Notes: generated by a model from the sequence alone, not told the origin. 64,000 nucleotides of DNA from Monosporascus cannonballus (GCA_004154925.1 QJNS01000147.1:124001-188000), one strand, 5' to 3'. Shown: positions 48,281-59,700, counted from the first letter of the stretch. Numbers and translations: made by a program.

Positions 48281-48603
48281 TGTCAGGGGCTAAGGGATAT
48301 GCGCGTCATCGACATCTACATGTAATACCTATGTAACCTCTACGAGGTCGTTACGGGGCAATGACTAGATGCTCGTTCCCCTCTCAAGGGAAGAACAAGT
48401 TCCAGTTTGTTAGTTTCTGTTGGGATCAGAGTGAGAGGAACCATAGGTGTATGTTAAGGACTAGTCTGAAACTTGCTTTTCTTCCCTTAATAAAGGAACG
48501 AGCAGCTAGCTGTATGGTCATTGCCCCGTAACGACCTCGTAGAGGTTACATAGGTATTACATGTAGATGTCTCGATGACGCGCATATCCCTTAGCCCCTG
48601 ACA
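48281..48603. mobile_element. Foldback (long inverted repeat) element
   Basis: The 323 bp unit is an imperfect palindrome. Its outer arms, 48281-48364 and 48516-48603, are inverted copies that differ by a 2-base insertion (TCGACATC against TCGAGACATC) and begin TGTCAGGGGCTAAGGG. The inner part continues the symmetry less perfectly (GCTCGTTCC and AAGGGAAGA on both sides) around a short loop near 48420-48470. No coding frame exists. I found no convincing target duplication, so the class is open; a foldback MITE is the likeliest reading. Confidence 0.75.
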
Positions 48604-49257
48604 GACTTCGACTAATTCTCGAATCAAAGCAGGAAGAGGCACACGAGGTGAAAAGCCGCATTAACCAGCCTGGCGGCGTCAAGAAAGAACGCATGATATG
48701 CTGTAGCGTAATCATGCGCATGGTGGGCTCTTGGGACGGAGTTTGATAGTCCAATACGTCGTATGTACGTTCGAGTTGTCATCAGGAATTTTGTTGGTTT
48801 GGGAGAGATGCAGTGTAGCACAGCAGTCTGATGGGAAGGGGTCCAACCATTACAACACTCTGAATACTCATGCGGCATCTCCTTACCTCCGCCGACAGTG
48901 TAGGTAGCTACCAAATTCATTGGACATCACGGAGTTTCTTGACTTGGCTGTCCAATCAGGTATCTCATGTCTATGCCGCTGCTGACGGTGGCTTGTCAAC
49001 AGCCCTATGGGGAATACGGGGATTCTCTGGGCATGCAGTGCGCTGAGTAATAGTTTGATAAGGAGATGGTGGTCTAGACTGGCCAGAGATGGTCTCATTG
49101 TTGCTTCGAAGGGAGCTATACATCGGGACTATGTTTTGCCATACCTTCCGTTCGCCGCAGGGCCTGGATCATTAACCTCTCAAGAGCACGAATCCAACAA
49201 GAAAACTGCAGTTCTGAACAGGACACCCAGTTCACGCACGGCTTAGGTAGATCAACA
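48604..49257. promoter_or_regulatory. Upstream region of the reductase gene
   Basis: No gene was recognised between the foldback element and the ATG at 49258. The last 100 bases should hold the 5' leader. The start context is ATCAACAATGGCG, a good fungal initiation context. No specific factor site is claimed. Confidence 0.3.
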
Positions 49258-50268
49258 ATGGCGACTGGTCAGCGTACCCTCCTTATTACCGGCGCTACTG
49301 GATTTGTCGGTGGTCAGATCGTGAGAGAAGCTCTCGAGAAAGGCTATCATGTACGCATGGCAGTACGCTCCAAAGCGTCAGCCAAGAAGGCCATCTCTTA
49401 TTTCCCCGAGCATGCTGCCCAGTTATCGTCTGTGACCGTTCCGGATATCACCAAGGTGGAATCCTACAAAGACGCTCTGGGTGGGATAACGGGCATCATC
49501 CACACGGCGTCGCCGTTCGTCCTGAACCCGGAGGACAACGTCAAGGACCTGCTTGAGCCCGCCATAAACGGCTCTGTCGCCATCCTGGAAGCCGCAAAGC
49601 GGTGGGGTCCGTCAGTTACCCGCGTCGTAGTCACATCGTCGTTCGCTTCTATAGTTGACCTCAACCAAGGCACGCGGGCGGGGTATACCTACGACGAGAA
49701 GGACTGGAACCCGATGACATTCGAGGAAGCTTCGAAAGCGGATGGAGTCACCGCCTACTGCGCCTCCAAAGCGCTCGCAGAGAAGGTCATGTGGGACTGG
49801 GCAGAGAAGAACAAACCTCAGTTCGGTCTCGTGGCCATCTGTCCGCCGTGGGTCTTCGGCCCTTACGCCCACGAACTGAGGGATACCAAGCACCTCGGCG
49901 AGTCACTAGCCGTGATGTGGGGCATAGCCGAGACGAAGGAGATCCCACCGTTCGATTTCGGGGGTTGCGCCGACTCGAGAGACGTCGCCGCCGCGCACAT
50001 CTTAGCGCTGGAGGCCCCGGAAGCTGCGGGGCAGCGGTTCCTGGTCGGACAAAGCTTCCGATATCAGACTGCCGTCGACATCGCCCGCGATAAATTCCCC
50101 CAGCTCGGCTTGCCGAAGGGAAACCCGGGCTACGTGGAACCAGCTTACGCCCTCGACGGCTCCAAGGCCAGTAGGATTCTCGGTTTGAAGTACAGGGCGC
50201 TCGCGGAGACGGTGACGGATATGTATGGTCAGTTGCTCAACGCAAGTCAGATCGAGCAGTCTGCTTGA
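49258..50268 (+). CDS. NADPH-dependent extended SDR (Gre2/dihydroflavonol reductase-like)
   Basis: A single exon of 336 residues. The Rossmann nucleotide site TGATGFVG is at residues 11-18, followed by RMAVRS with Arg33/Arg37, which suggests NADPH. The catalytic set is present: Ser127/Ser128 in TSSFAS and Tyr167-x-x-x-Lys171 in YCASK. A CPPWVFGP segment at 195-202 is typical of the Gre2, cinnamoyl-CoA reductase and dihydroflavonol reductase branch. Length fits the family (about 330-350). Such enzymes reduce aldehydes or ketones, including methylglyoxal and secondary-metabolite intermediates, in the cytosol. The substrate cannot be read from sequence. There is no signal peptide. Neighbours give no pathway context. 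The ATG at 49258 has a strong initiation context and puts the glycine motif at the usual distance. Confidence 0.9.
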   Translation: MATGQRTLLITGATGFVGGQIVREALEKGYHVRMAVRSKASAKKAISYFPEHAAQLSSVTVPDITKVESYKDALGGITGIIHTASPFVLNPEDNVKDLLEPAINGSVAILEAAKRWGPSVTRVVVTSSFASIVDLNQGTRAGYTYDEKDWNPMTFEEASKADGVTAYCASKALAEKVMWDWAEKNKPQFGLVAICPPWVFGPYAHELRDTKHLGESLAVMWGIAETKEIPPFDFGGCADSRDVAAAHILALEAPEAAGQRFLVGQSFRYQTAVDIARDKFPQLGLPKGNPGYVEPAYALDGSKASRILGLKYRALAETVTDMYGQLLNASQIEQSA

Positions 50269-51250
50269 ATGCCGGTTGTCCTGAAGGGCGCTCAGCGCTT
50301 GGAGTTCCTGGGTAGGATCTCTTTCCTTTAAACTTTCCGAGGCATCTTGCTGCACTCTGAATTGGAGGTCAATAGTAATCCCATGCAGCCAAGATTAACG
50401 GTTAGTTCGTTTGGTTTCTGTCTGGCGCAAGATATGTTCCTTGTTAATCGGTTATTGCTTGTCGAAACGCGTCAAAAGCCGTTGAAGGGTCACTTGAAAT
50501 AGTCGTCAGCGCACCAAAAGGGCTCGTTGTTCAGTCAGGTACCTCCGTGATTCCTGGGTGATTGTCCATTTGGTTTCCCAGTTTGGAGATGGGTACTTAA
50601 TTTACATTATCTACGATGAGCAGGCTGAGTCGACGGATTAAGAAGGTGTGACAAGCACGTCCAAGTCAGGTCGAGATCTTTCCTGCAGGCTACAGGTTGC
50701 TCAGCTCACTGTCATCACAACGTTGTATGGAACGAATATCTTTTTCAAGTAGGATCACTGAGATTATAAGTTATGTTTCATTCTCATATGGAACTGCCGA
50801 GCGTCGACTAAAAGGCGGGCTTGGCTGCCATCCTTCGATATAGTGTTATTGGATCAGCCTGTGCTTTCCCCCGCCAAGGGATATTGTCAGCATTACCATC
50901 CCCTGTAAAAGTCATGGACCCATTTATTAAAATGCGACCGTCTCGGAGTTCTGCCGCGGTCTCGATGTGTGGCACGGGACCGATGGATCACTGCCGTAGA
51001 TAAACACGACCCATCGGTGCCGGGCTGGAGATGAATGAGACCAGGAGTTCCACTTCAGTCTGCTCTTATCTAGAGATGGCTGCCCAACAGAGGGTAACCC
51101 ACAGTAATCCATTCCTTCGCGACGGGAACGGCGATAAAGCGACTCCTCAGCAACCTCAGCTGGTAGATCGCGAATTAAAGACGCGAACTCGGCTTTCTCA
51201 ATAGTCTGGATACTAGACGCTCACGAACTTTTCCCCCCGAAGTGTGGATT
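50269..51250. other. Intergenic region, possible missing 5' exon
   Basis: No gene was recognised. The surface-protein gene that follows lacks a signal peptide in its first visible exon, so a short exon with its start codon may lie here. A candidate acceptor (CCCCCCGAAG) sits at 51233-51242, but no donor and ATG pair was convincing. Confidence 0.3.
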
Positions 51251-52338
51251 ATGGGCGGATGGGGAGGGGGCGGTGGTAGGCCTTCCTGGGGGACCGAGTG
51301 CGAGGCGACGACGCCCCCGGCGGATTTGAGTCATACGGTCTTCGAGCCTCCCGAAGGCGCAACATATTCCCCGGGCGACCTGATCAACCTGAGCTGGCAG
51401 AGCGGAATTAGGAGCGATGTACTGACGATTGATGGACCTCCATGGGCTGGTGGCTTTCATCCTGCAAATTGGCAATGGAGTGTGTACCTACAGTCAGAAA
51501 ATCTAGCCACAAAAATAACTATCCTAGGTATGTAATCCGCGTAACGTCTCCATCGTAAGTGTTAGAGTATCTGTTGACGCATCGGTGCTGACGATGGTAT
51601 CTAGAGAACCAAAATTTCACATTCGGTTATCATGCGGCGTGGAAAGTGTTGGAGGACTGCTCAAACACTGCGATCAACCAAACCTGGACTGTCCCTTCCA
51701 GTCTCGAAATCACCACGGAGACTGTGTTCAATATCGTCGTGGTCAACGTGACGAATCCCCAAACGAGGCGCAGCACAACAGGGCCAGCTTTCATAATAAA
51801 AGCAACAGGTTCCGCAAGCGTTGCAATAAACACAGCGTCGGCTAGCTCGTCTACGAGCGAGCCCCCGGTGGTGGCAGCAACAGCAGCGCCGACGCCGGAA
51901 GGGGGCTCGACTTTTTCGGTTTCCACGGCTACGCCAACAGTAACGCGGTCTCCCCTAGGGGAGGCAACGCAAGGCCAGAGTCTCCCAGGGGGTGCGAAAG
52001 CCGGCATAGGGGTGGCCGTCAGCGTATCGGCGCTTTTCTTCATATTCGCTCTACTTCTCTTCTGGAAACGGCGCCGGAGGCCCGAAACCGCCAATCCTGA
52101 GGCCGGAAGGGCCGAACTCGACGGACGGGTCGAAAAACACGCGCTGCAGGCGGAAGCCCCGGTCCCGCGCGAGTTAGCTACGGACTCGGGCGAGAAGGCC
52201 GGGCCTCCAGTCATGCACACGGAGGGTTATGACCCGCTCGCACCGAGATATCCGCCCGGCCCTGTCGAGCTGCCTGCCGATATGGTCGTGGAGATGCCTG
52301 CTGATATACCGGTGGAGATGCCGAGCAGGCGTACTTGA
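51251..52338 (+). CDS. Single-pass surface protein with Ser/Thr-rich stalk, two exons
   Basis: Exons 51251-51527 and 51605-52338 join in frame (336 residues from the ATG at 51251). The 77-nt intron has a GTATGT donor, CTGAC branch and TCTAG acceptor. The joined junction reads ITILENQNFTFGYHAAW. The N-terminal part holds a compact domain (FEPPEGATYSPGDLINLSW, a cysteine in GTEC and one in EDCSN). A Ser/Thr/Ala/Pro-rich stalk follows. Next comes a transmembrane helix near residues 225-245 (GIGVAVSVSALFFIFALLLF), with a KRRRR stop-transfer signal and an acidic, proline-rich tail that ends in three related (V/E)xPAD or VEMP units. Topology is type I, as in fungal wall-sensor and mid2-like proteins; the function is unknown. 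The signal peptide is missing, so the true start is probably in an upstream exon. Confidence 0.7.
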
Positions 52339-53422
52339 CAGGCGGCGAAAGAGGCTAATGAGGACTAATACTTGAGATGACTGGGAACAAGTAGATGAAT
52401 CCACATGACGGGACTCTTGTTGGATTGTATTGTTGCAGATGTTATATCAGTTTTCAAAGGCTGGCCTTATACCCCAACCGGCCGGATCGCCGTCAGCTTG
52501 GTATATGGATAAAATATAATTTGGGTATATGGGAGCTCGAGATGTTGATGCCGTGGTATCCTGATACAGTCTCTTTTTTATTGAGAAGGGTGCGCCTTGA
52601 TTATCTACGTTTTGGGAGTTGAGACTCGTCTGCATGCGGACTGAGATGTAGTCGCATGAGCAGCTGATAAACTCGACATATGAAGTTATCCTTCCAGAAC
52701 TTGACGCCGTTCGTATGGTTGCCTTGACCAACGAATGGGAGGGGCTCGCGAGCCGAGATCTAAGACGCACCTATGGCATCAGGTCTGCGGTTAGTGAAGG
52801 GAGTGGTTACCGGGAAAGGACCCTTCCGCTGCGCTCTAACGCTAGTCGCCATTTAAGAGACTCTAAGCACAGGAGGCGCCTGGAAGGCATTGCCCAAATC
52901 GGCTTAACCGGCAGAGCTAGCGAAGGGATGCGTTACTTGTCTGAAGCAGAAGAACCTTCAGCCGAAGTCACTACCGGCCGCGATCAGACAGTCCTAACCG
53001 ACCCCTAACGTTAGGATATGTCCAACTGATGCCCTGGGGGACAATAAATCCCCGGGGGTCGTGCTAAGCGAATCCTCGGCAGGACTCAGTAGGCACAAGT
53101 TAAAACGCAGTCACAGAAAAATACTACAACCCCGGAACGCCGAACCAAGATAGTTTGTTACCTGGCCGTGAGATGCACGTGGCAGCTCGATCCGCTCCAG
53201 CCATCGCCCCTGAAAGCAAAATCAAACCCGGATAGGTTTCAACGCACCGGCTCTGCTAGGCCTATCCATTCAGTCAAATAAAGTATCCTTAGATACGCCG
53301 TAAATTCCACTTCAACCGCGTCAATTGAGCGATTCCCGCCCAGCCAAGGGTCAAGTACGTCAGTTAGCTCAATCCCGATGTCGAGTTCCACCCGACAGCC
53401 AACCAAAATATCACGAAGGGAT
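52339..53422. other. Intergenic region upstream of the tRNA pair
   Basis: A plus-strand frame at 52715-53008 and others on both strands overlap without family motifs. A GC-rich hairpin-like stretch (CCCTGGGGGACAATAAATCCCCGGGGG region, 53029-53060) is visible. No further gene was recognised. Confidence 0.35.
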
Positions 53423-53524
53423 GGTTTTGTGGTCTAGTGGTATGATTCTCGCTTAGGGTCCACCCTATAGCTTCACTTCACAGGTGCATGCGAGAGGTCC
53501 CGGGTTCAATCCCCGGCAAAACCC
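53423..53524 (+). tRNA. tRNA-Pro (anticodon AGG) with 30-nt intron
   Basis: The cloverleaf is complete. The acceptor stem is GGTTTTG with CAAAACC, the D-arm contains GTCTAGTGGTATGAT, and the anticodon stem is CTCGC with GCGAG. The loop is TTAGGG with anticodon AGG at 53455-53457, and the T-arm is CCGGG-TTCAATC-CCCGG. The intron occupies 53459-53488, after position 37, the canonical place. The mature length is 72 nt before CCA addition. Internal A and B boxes (GGTCTAGTGG and GGTTCAATCC) are intact. The next tRNA begins 34 bases downstream. Confidence 0.95.
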
Positions 53525-53558
53525 CAATTGCTTGGTTGTTGCTTTCTTTCCTTCTTCT

Positions 53559-53629
53559 GCATCAGTGGTTTAGTGGTAAAATCCATCGTTGCCATCGATG
53601 GGCCCCGCGTTCGATTCGCGGCTGATGCA
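53559..53629 (+). tRNA. tRNA-Gly (anticodon GCC)
   Basis: This 71-nt tRNA has no intron. The acceptor stem is GCATCAG with CTGATGC, the D-arm contains TGGTTTAGTGGTA, the anticodon stem is CATCG with CGATG, and anticodon GCC is at 53591-53593. The T-arm is CCGCG-TTCGATT-CGCGG. A and B boxes are intact. Confidence 0.96.
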
Positions 53630-53630
53630 A

Positions 53631-53636
53631 TTTTTT
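53631..53636 (+). terminator. RNA polymerase III terminator (T6)
   Basis: Six thymines directly follow tRNA-Gly. No run of four thymines separates tRNA-Pro from tRNA-Gly, so this may end a joint transcript of both. Confidence 0.8.
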
Positions 53637-53939
53637 CTCGTTTTCTTCTCTGTTTCCCTACGACCAGACTCTTATTTAGTCTTTTTTATCATTCCTTTTA
53701 TCAAAGGCAAACAACCCCTTATAAACCAGGGTTCCACTTTATCACTATACAAGCAAGTAAAAGTTATAAACCTGGACTTATAAACCTAGCCGCCAGCAAG
53801 CAGATAATATATGGCAACTCAACATGTCTTTTCATGCAATGGAGCGGAAGGGGTGGATATATTAAACTCATGGAGTGTGTAGCAATGTGTACTGGGTATC
53901 AAATATTAGGAATATTAATAGCTGAACAGCCCTTCACTC

Positions 53940-56006
53940 TTAATCATCGGGAAACAGCTCCTTCAGGTTACTGACGAACACGCCCTTGTCGCCGTCCCAT
54001 TTCTTGAAGAACTTCCCGACCATCGGGAGCAAGTCCCTGATCTCAGCTGGCAACACCTCGATGCCCCCGCGGAATTTTACCACCTCGATATTTTCCTCGG
54101 CTATAACGTGATGGTCAGATCCGTCGGTTCCAACCCTGGTCGCCTTGTTAGCAAAAAGAGGAAACCCCCTGAATACGTCGGGAATCATGCATTACGTACA
54201 TGCAACGGTAGTATGGCTGGCGGTAGGTGCTCGGAGACCAGCCCACGCCATCGTCCGACCCCATTGAGCCGTTGATGCCATCCACGGTCCAGCCGAGGAT
54301 GAGCCCGTAATAGTCGTAGCGCCTGTGCCTAAAGACCTGGCCGACGCGATACTTGACGTACGAGCCCCCGTTGAGCTTCGTCCGTCTGCGCGGCTCCTTG
54401 ACCGACGAGTCGACGCGCCTGATATCCCTGATCTGGTCGCGCGCCTGCTTCGAGGGCAGCTCCCAGGCGTTCCGGCGGCGGCCGGGGGGCGCCGAGAAGG
54501 TGTCGTACATGGGGCATACGTACTTCTCGACCAGCCAGGCGTCCTCGGGGAAGTACTCGTAGAAGTACGTCAGCAGCTCGCGGACGTCCTGCTGCCAGTC
54601 CCAGCGGCCGTCCTCGTTGTCCGGCAGGATGGGGACCATCATGACGCTCGCCCAGATCATGCTGTAGAGCGCGGGCTGCAGGTTGCGCGCCCAGTCGCCG
54701 CGGTTAAGTTCAATCATCGGGATGAGCTGCGAGAGGGGGCGCTCGATGGTCCGGAAGCTGGTGAACGAGGCCCTGATGCTCTGCGCCGTGCGCATGACTA
54801 TCAGGTCGGTGGCGGTGGGACACATCAGGCTATCGTGAGATATAGCGGCACCCAGACGAGAGAGGAAGGCTTGGATATGATCGAGAGGAACCTCATCGTC
54901 CGATCCGAAGGGATCCAAAAACATCTTTTGCTGCTCCTTCGCCCCTGGAAGTGGGTGGCCGTCCAAGGACAGACCTGGTGGCGATAACACGATCGCATGG
55001 ACGTGGCTGGTCAAGACGCAACAATACGCCTCGAGATTGAGGCGCGAGGCTATCGCGGAGTAGATAGCGGCGGAAATTATCGGTAGCGAGGGATGCTGGT
55101 CATCTCGCAGTGCGCGCCCGATCAGACAATTGCGCAAGTAATGATAGGTAAACTCCGGTCCATTCAGACCTGTCATGCTGGTTGAATGAAGCCAGCGCGC
55201 CAGGGCTATTGCTTTCTGGCGCGTGGTAAAGCTGTTAATGCCCGGGTGGGCACTGCGAAACTGGGATGCGATTTGATCGACTAGTCCAGATATCTAAAGT
55301 CATTAGGGAAGTGTCATCATTATGCCGGTAGTGGCCAGTCGGAACGCACCTCATCGAGATCCCCCTCGTTGTCATGTAGCATGAACATATCGAATGCGCC
55401 GAGGGCACGCTCCAGCTTCATGCCGCAGTTAAGTCGCTCACTGCTAGGCGCATCGTCGTCAAGGCGACGCGCTGCATGCTTCTGATATTTGGCCCATTCT
55501 TCAATCGCTAGACCCCGATGAATGCTATCGAGAACTGTGCACGCGTAGTGTCTCCTGGCAAGGACGTCCTCGGCAGACTCGTCGACGCGGCATTGCGCTA
55601 GGAGAAAATCCTTCGCATCATACCCGTACTGGCAGATATGTTCCATCTTCAGCAGCCGGCAGACGCGCGACTCGACAATGCCGTCCAATAGCACGGCGGC
55701 GCGGGCATTGCGCCGAAGCCGCAGGAGAAAGAGCGACTTCCAATCCACATCATGGATCGGGCGCCGGAGTTTCTTTTCAAACTGATGGTCGGAACTCCAA
55801 TATCTGAACGAGCTCCGGCAGTAGTATCTCCACAGAAGCGGTTCCTGGGCAACGCGATGGATGCGCTTGGACAGGGGACTGACGTTCTTGAGCGTCTCTT
55901 CTGGCGAGATGTACTGGAGAATGTGCTGGACTAGCTCGTCCGGTAGACACTCCAGAGGCGACGGCATCTCTAAACGAAATTTTACCGTCGACCCGATAGA
56001 CCACAT
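53940..56006 (-). CDS. F-box protein with SirB1-like and YccV-like domains (FBXO21 type)
   Basis: Exons on the minus strand are 56006-55350, 55293-54200 and 54135-53940, giving 648 residues. Intron 1 (55294-55349) has donor GTGCGT and TTTAG acceptor, joining GDLDE to ISGLVDQIAS. Intron 2 (54136-54199) has GTACGT, TGCTAAC and CCAG, joining PYYRCM to VGTDGSDHHV. Residues about 15-60 form an F-box (LECLPDELVQHILQYISPEE, ending QEPLLWRYYCR), which recruits Skp1 of SCF ubiquitin ligases. The centre is a transglutaminase-like SirB1 segment (GLNGPEFTYHYLRNCLIG, DDQHPSLPIISAAIYSAIA). From about 533 there is a YccV/HspQ-like domain (YRVGQVFRHRRYDYYGLILGW to FFKKWDGDKGVFVSN). This is the domain order of FBXO21. 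It probably selects proteins for degradation; the substrate is unknown. An in-frame ATG at codon 14 is an alternative start. Confidence 0.88.
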
Positions 56007-56751
56007 GCGATGAGTCTAACACCAGAAGCAAAGAAACCAGATACCGTCGAAATTATGTGGCAGGCAAGTACCTACTTGCGCATAAGTGTAAGGGAGGCGG
56101 GGCCAGGGTTGACAAAGAAGAAATTGCGGTACATAATATTCGTGGGTATGATACGGTGCTTATAGGTCAGTTGAGGTATGTAATGCACCTGTAGCTGATG
56201 GGAGGTGGCATCGCCGTGATACGTCAGTTTAGCTCGACCGTACATACGGCTGTTACATAATTCTGCTTGTAGCGGGAAGTGACAAATTCCCCCAGAGTGA
56301 CATCAAACACTTTACGAATTTATTCCAGCAGGGGAAGTGGGGGCGCAAGAGTTCTTATTTGCTCAATGGTCGTGGGGTCGGCACAAATTGGTCTTTGAGC
56401 TCCGATATTTTACGCCTTGATTCTCATTGGTCAGCCATCTTGTAAGTAAACAAACGCGGTTCTCGGGCGTTTCCTTTGATTTATCGCTGACTGCCCGACA
56501 ACAACTGCACGTATTGCATAGTTCACAATACGTTGGATTCTACCCCAAAACATTCTGCTGAGATCATTGCTTGGACATTCACGCGATCGCGTTGAACTGC
56601 GAGCCGCGTACTGGATTCAGAATTTATTTTTGTGTATACTGTAACCTGCCTATGGTTTATGGCATCGCGCCGCAGCCTCTTCACCCTCCGCCACCATTTT
56701 CATCGCGCTACTTTTTAAGTAAACGTCCTCCTCCTCTCTTATGTCGTCAAG
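56007..56751. promoter_or_regulatory. Bidirectional promoter between the F-box and ApsB-like genes
   Basis: A 745-bp region separates two divergent start codons. The side next to 56752 is pyrimidine-rich (CCTCTTCACCCTCCGCCACC and a CCTCCTCCTCTC run), a common feature just upstream of fungal starts. No specific factor site is claimed. Confidence 0.5.
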
Positions 56752-59700
56752 ATGGACACGCCTCGAACAAATATGGGTGATGCCACCTATCTAGGTGGGC
56801 AGCCTCCCGATTTCGACATGACCCAGGAACCCTCCTTCCAATCACCATCCAAAGACAACAACGTATTCCAACAACTGCGGAATGGTCGGGGTGTCAACTT
56901 ACGAACTCCCCGCGGAAGTCGCGCGCCGCTGGGTAACATGCACAACTTACCCCAAGGGATTGGTGGCGCCGAGTTCACTCCCATGCTCAAGTCCGCGACA
57001 CGAAATAGTGCCCGTCGCCGAGGGAAGGAGAACGTGAACGGTCTGGCCACGCCGGCGCTGGGCAAAATTAACGAAGATATGGACATGACCAACGTCCCAG
57101 TCGAGTCCTCCCTCTATGGCCCTTCGAGAAGCGCGTCGTACCTCCAAGCCACCCCTCTTCCGGAAGTCGACGACAACAGTACAACCTCGACGCCCATAGC
57201 GATGTTACCACGGCGTAGCGGTGACAAGGGACCCCTACAGGACGGGAACCAGCTTTCGCTTCGAGAACAAGAAAATGTAATCGATAGGATCGAGAAGGAG
57301 AACTTCGGTCTCAAGCTCAAAATCCACTTTCTGGAGGAGGCCCTAAGGAAAGCCGGGCCCGACTTTAGTGAAGCCGCCGTGAGGGAGAACACAGAGCTCA
57401 AGGTCGACAAGGTCACCATGCAGAGGGAGCTTCACAAGTACAAGAAGCACCTAGCGTCAGCAGAGAAAGATTTGGAGGCATACGAGCAGCAGGTCTTAGA
57501 GATACAGGAGAAAGCCAAGAAGAAGTACGCGGATGAGAGCCAGAAGATCGAGATCGAGAAGTTGCGGAGGCAGCTCGAAGACAAGGACTCCGAGATCGAC
57601 GACCTTCAGCGACAACTTCAACACGGCGACAAGGCCGAGACCAAAGTGAACCAGCTCCAAGATGAGATTGGTGATCTTGAGGCGGATCTTAGGGCCAAGG
57701 ACCGAGAAATCACCGAGCGCGAAGACGAGCTAGACGAGGTGAAGACTAAATTGGGGGAGGCTGATGAGAAATTAAAATCGGCCGAGGAACGGATTGCCGA
57801 GCTTCAAGAAAAGGCACAGCCCAGTGAGGATGCCGGCAAGCTAGATGAGCTACGAGATAGGATCGCCGACCTGGAAGCGGACCTGCGGGAGAAGGACCTG
57901 GACCTGAACGAACGCGACGAGGAGTTGAACGAGCTAGAGACGAAATTAGAGGAAACCGAGCAGAAATGGAAGTCTGCCCAGCAGAAGTTTGAGGAACTCA
58001 AGGCAAATGCGAAATCCGGCGAGGAACTTGCCGAGGCGAAGGACACCATTGGCGACCTGGAGGCCACAGTCCGACGGCTAGAGCAACAAATCGATGATAT
58101 GAAAGACCAACTTCAGCAAGCGGTGTCTGATAAAGAGCGAGCAGAAGGCGACCTCGAGGAGCTGCAGGGAGAAATGTCTAACAAGTCTTTGGTCACGAAG
58201 GGCACCTCTCGGCAAGTGGAAGAGAAGGTCTCAAGGTTACAAAACGAATTGAGCGTATCCCAAGCGAAGTACACAAGTCTAGCGCGGCAGGCCGCTGAGA
58301 AGGACAAATTCACCAGCGAATTGAAGGCCAGAGCGGAGCAATTATTACAACAACGAGAATCATGGGATAGCGAACGCCAGACCCTGATGTCGAAGCTCGA
58401 CATCGCCCAGAAGGAATTGAGTATGCGGACAGATGAGAAGGATCTCCTCCAGACTCGCAACGATGCCCTAATGGACGAGTCAACATCCCTGCAGCGGGAG
58501 ATCACCCGCCTACAGAAACAGATCGCCGATCTGGACGACAGCCTGGAACGAGAGAAGATGCTCGCCTTACAGATGGAGCGTGAAATGCGGAACAAGCACC
58601 AGGCCGAGGTGGAGCGTCTGAACGATGACATACTTGATCTAAAAGACGAGATGCGCCAACTGCGCCAGGGCGGAGACCAGTCTGCGTCATTGGAGCGAGA
58701 AGTCGCTCGGCTGCAGAAGCGCGTAAACGAACTCGAGGCTACGTTGGAGGACGAGAGGACCACAGCCCGGAACCGCCAAAACGCTTCTTCTGATGAAACA
58801 GCATCACTCCAGCGAGAAATCACTCGGCTCAAGAACCGAATAAGCGAACTGGAAGATGATCTCGGCCGCGAGAAGGGAAGTGCTCGGGATCGTAACAACG
58901 CCTCCGGCGAGGAGCTTGCCACTTCCCAACGGGAGGTTGCACGACTCAAAAAGCAGGTTGGCGACCTTGAGAACGACCTGGAACGCGAGAAGACCAACGC
59001 ACGGAACCGTCAGAATGCCGCTACCGAGGAATCCGCTTCTGCTCAACGAGAGATCGCACGCCTCCAAAGGAAAATCAGTGACTTGGAGGCGGACCTCGGT
59101 CATGAGAAGAGCAACGCCGGCCATCTAGAACAAGACATTCGTGCCCAACTCAGGGCGGAGATTGAGCGCTTGAACGACGAGATTTCCGACCTCCAAGCTA
59201 ATCTGCGCGAGAAAGATAACATCTACCGTAACGACAGCGAGAGATGGGAGTCTGAAAAGCGGGACCTGGAGTCGCAACGAGACCGAATTGAGGAACGGGC
59301 AAGGGGCCTTCAGCAAACCATCGACAGGCTACGTGATGGTGAGGGTACGCTTTCCGGCAAGGAGGCGAAACTGCAAGAGGCCCTGGACAGCGAGGTACAG
59401 CGGCACAAGAGAGAAGAATCTGCCTTGAGCCGTCAAATCGACGGTCTTCGGCGAGATTTGGAATTGCGACAATCTATGTTAAACTCTCTTCGCAGTGAGG
59501 TTTCTGCCGTCCGCGACGAGCTCCGACAGAGTCAACTCGACTACCAAGCTCAATGCGAGAAGGTAGAGGCTCTGGAAGACGAAGTTGAAGTCCTGCAAGC
59601 CACTCTGGATGACGAGTCCGAAGAGGCAAATCAAAGGTTACGTGAAGCTGATCAAAAGTGCGAGAATCTCAGGGAGCAACTTATACAAGCGAAGCGAGAT

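Noticed and set aside
53029..53060. GC hairpin as a terminator
   Set aside because: A perfect-looking stem without a T tract has no established terminator role in fungal nuclear genes.
54325..54987. 220-codon plus-strand frame antisense to the F-box gene
   Set aside because: The minus-strand frame carries conserved domain motifs across it, and the plus-strand reading is Arg/Val/Ala-rich shadow sequence.
58113..58997. 294-codon antisense frame inside the ApsB-like gene, and similar antisense frames at 59704-60516 and 60509-61210
   Set aside because: They mirror coiled-coil codons (Ser/Arg/Leu-rich shadows) and have no independent features.
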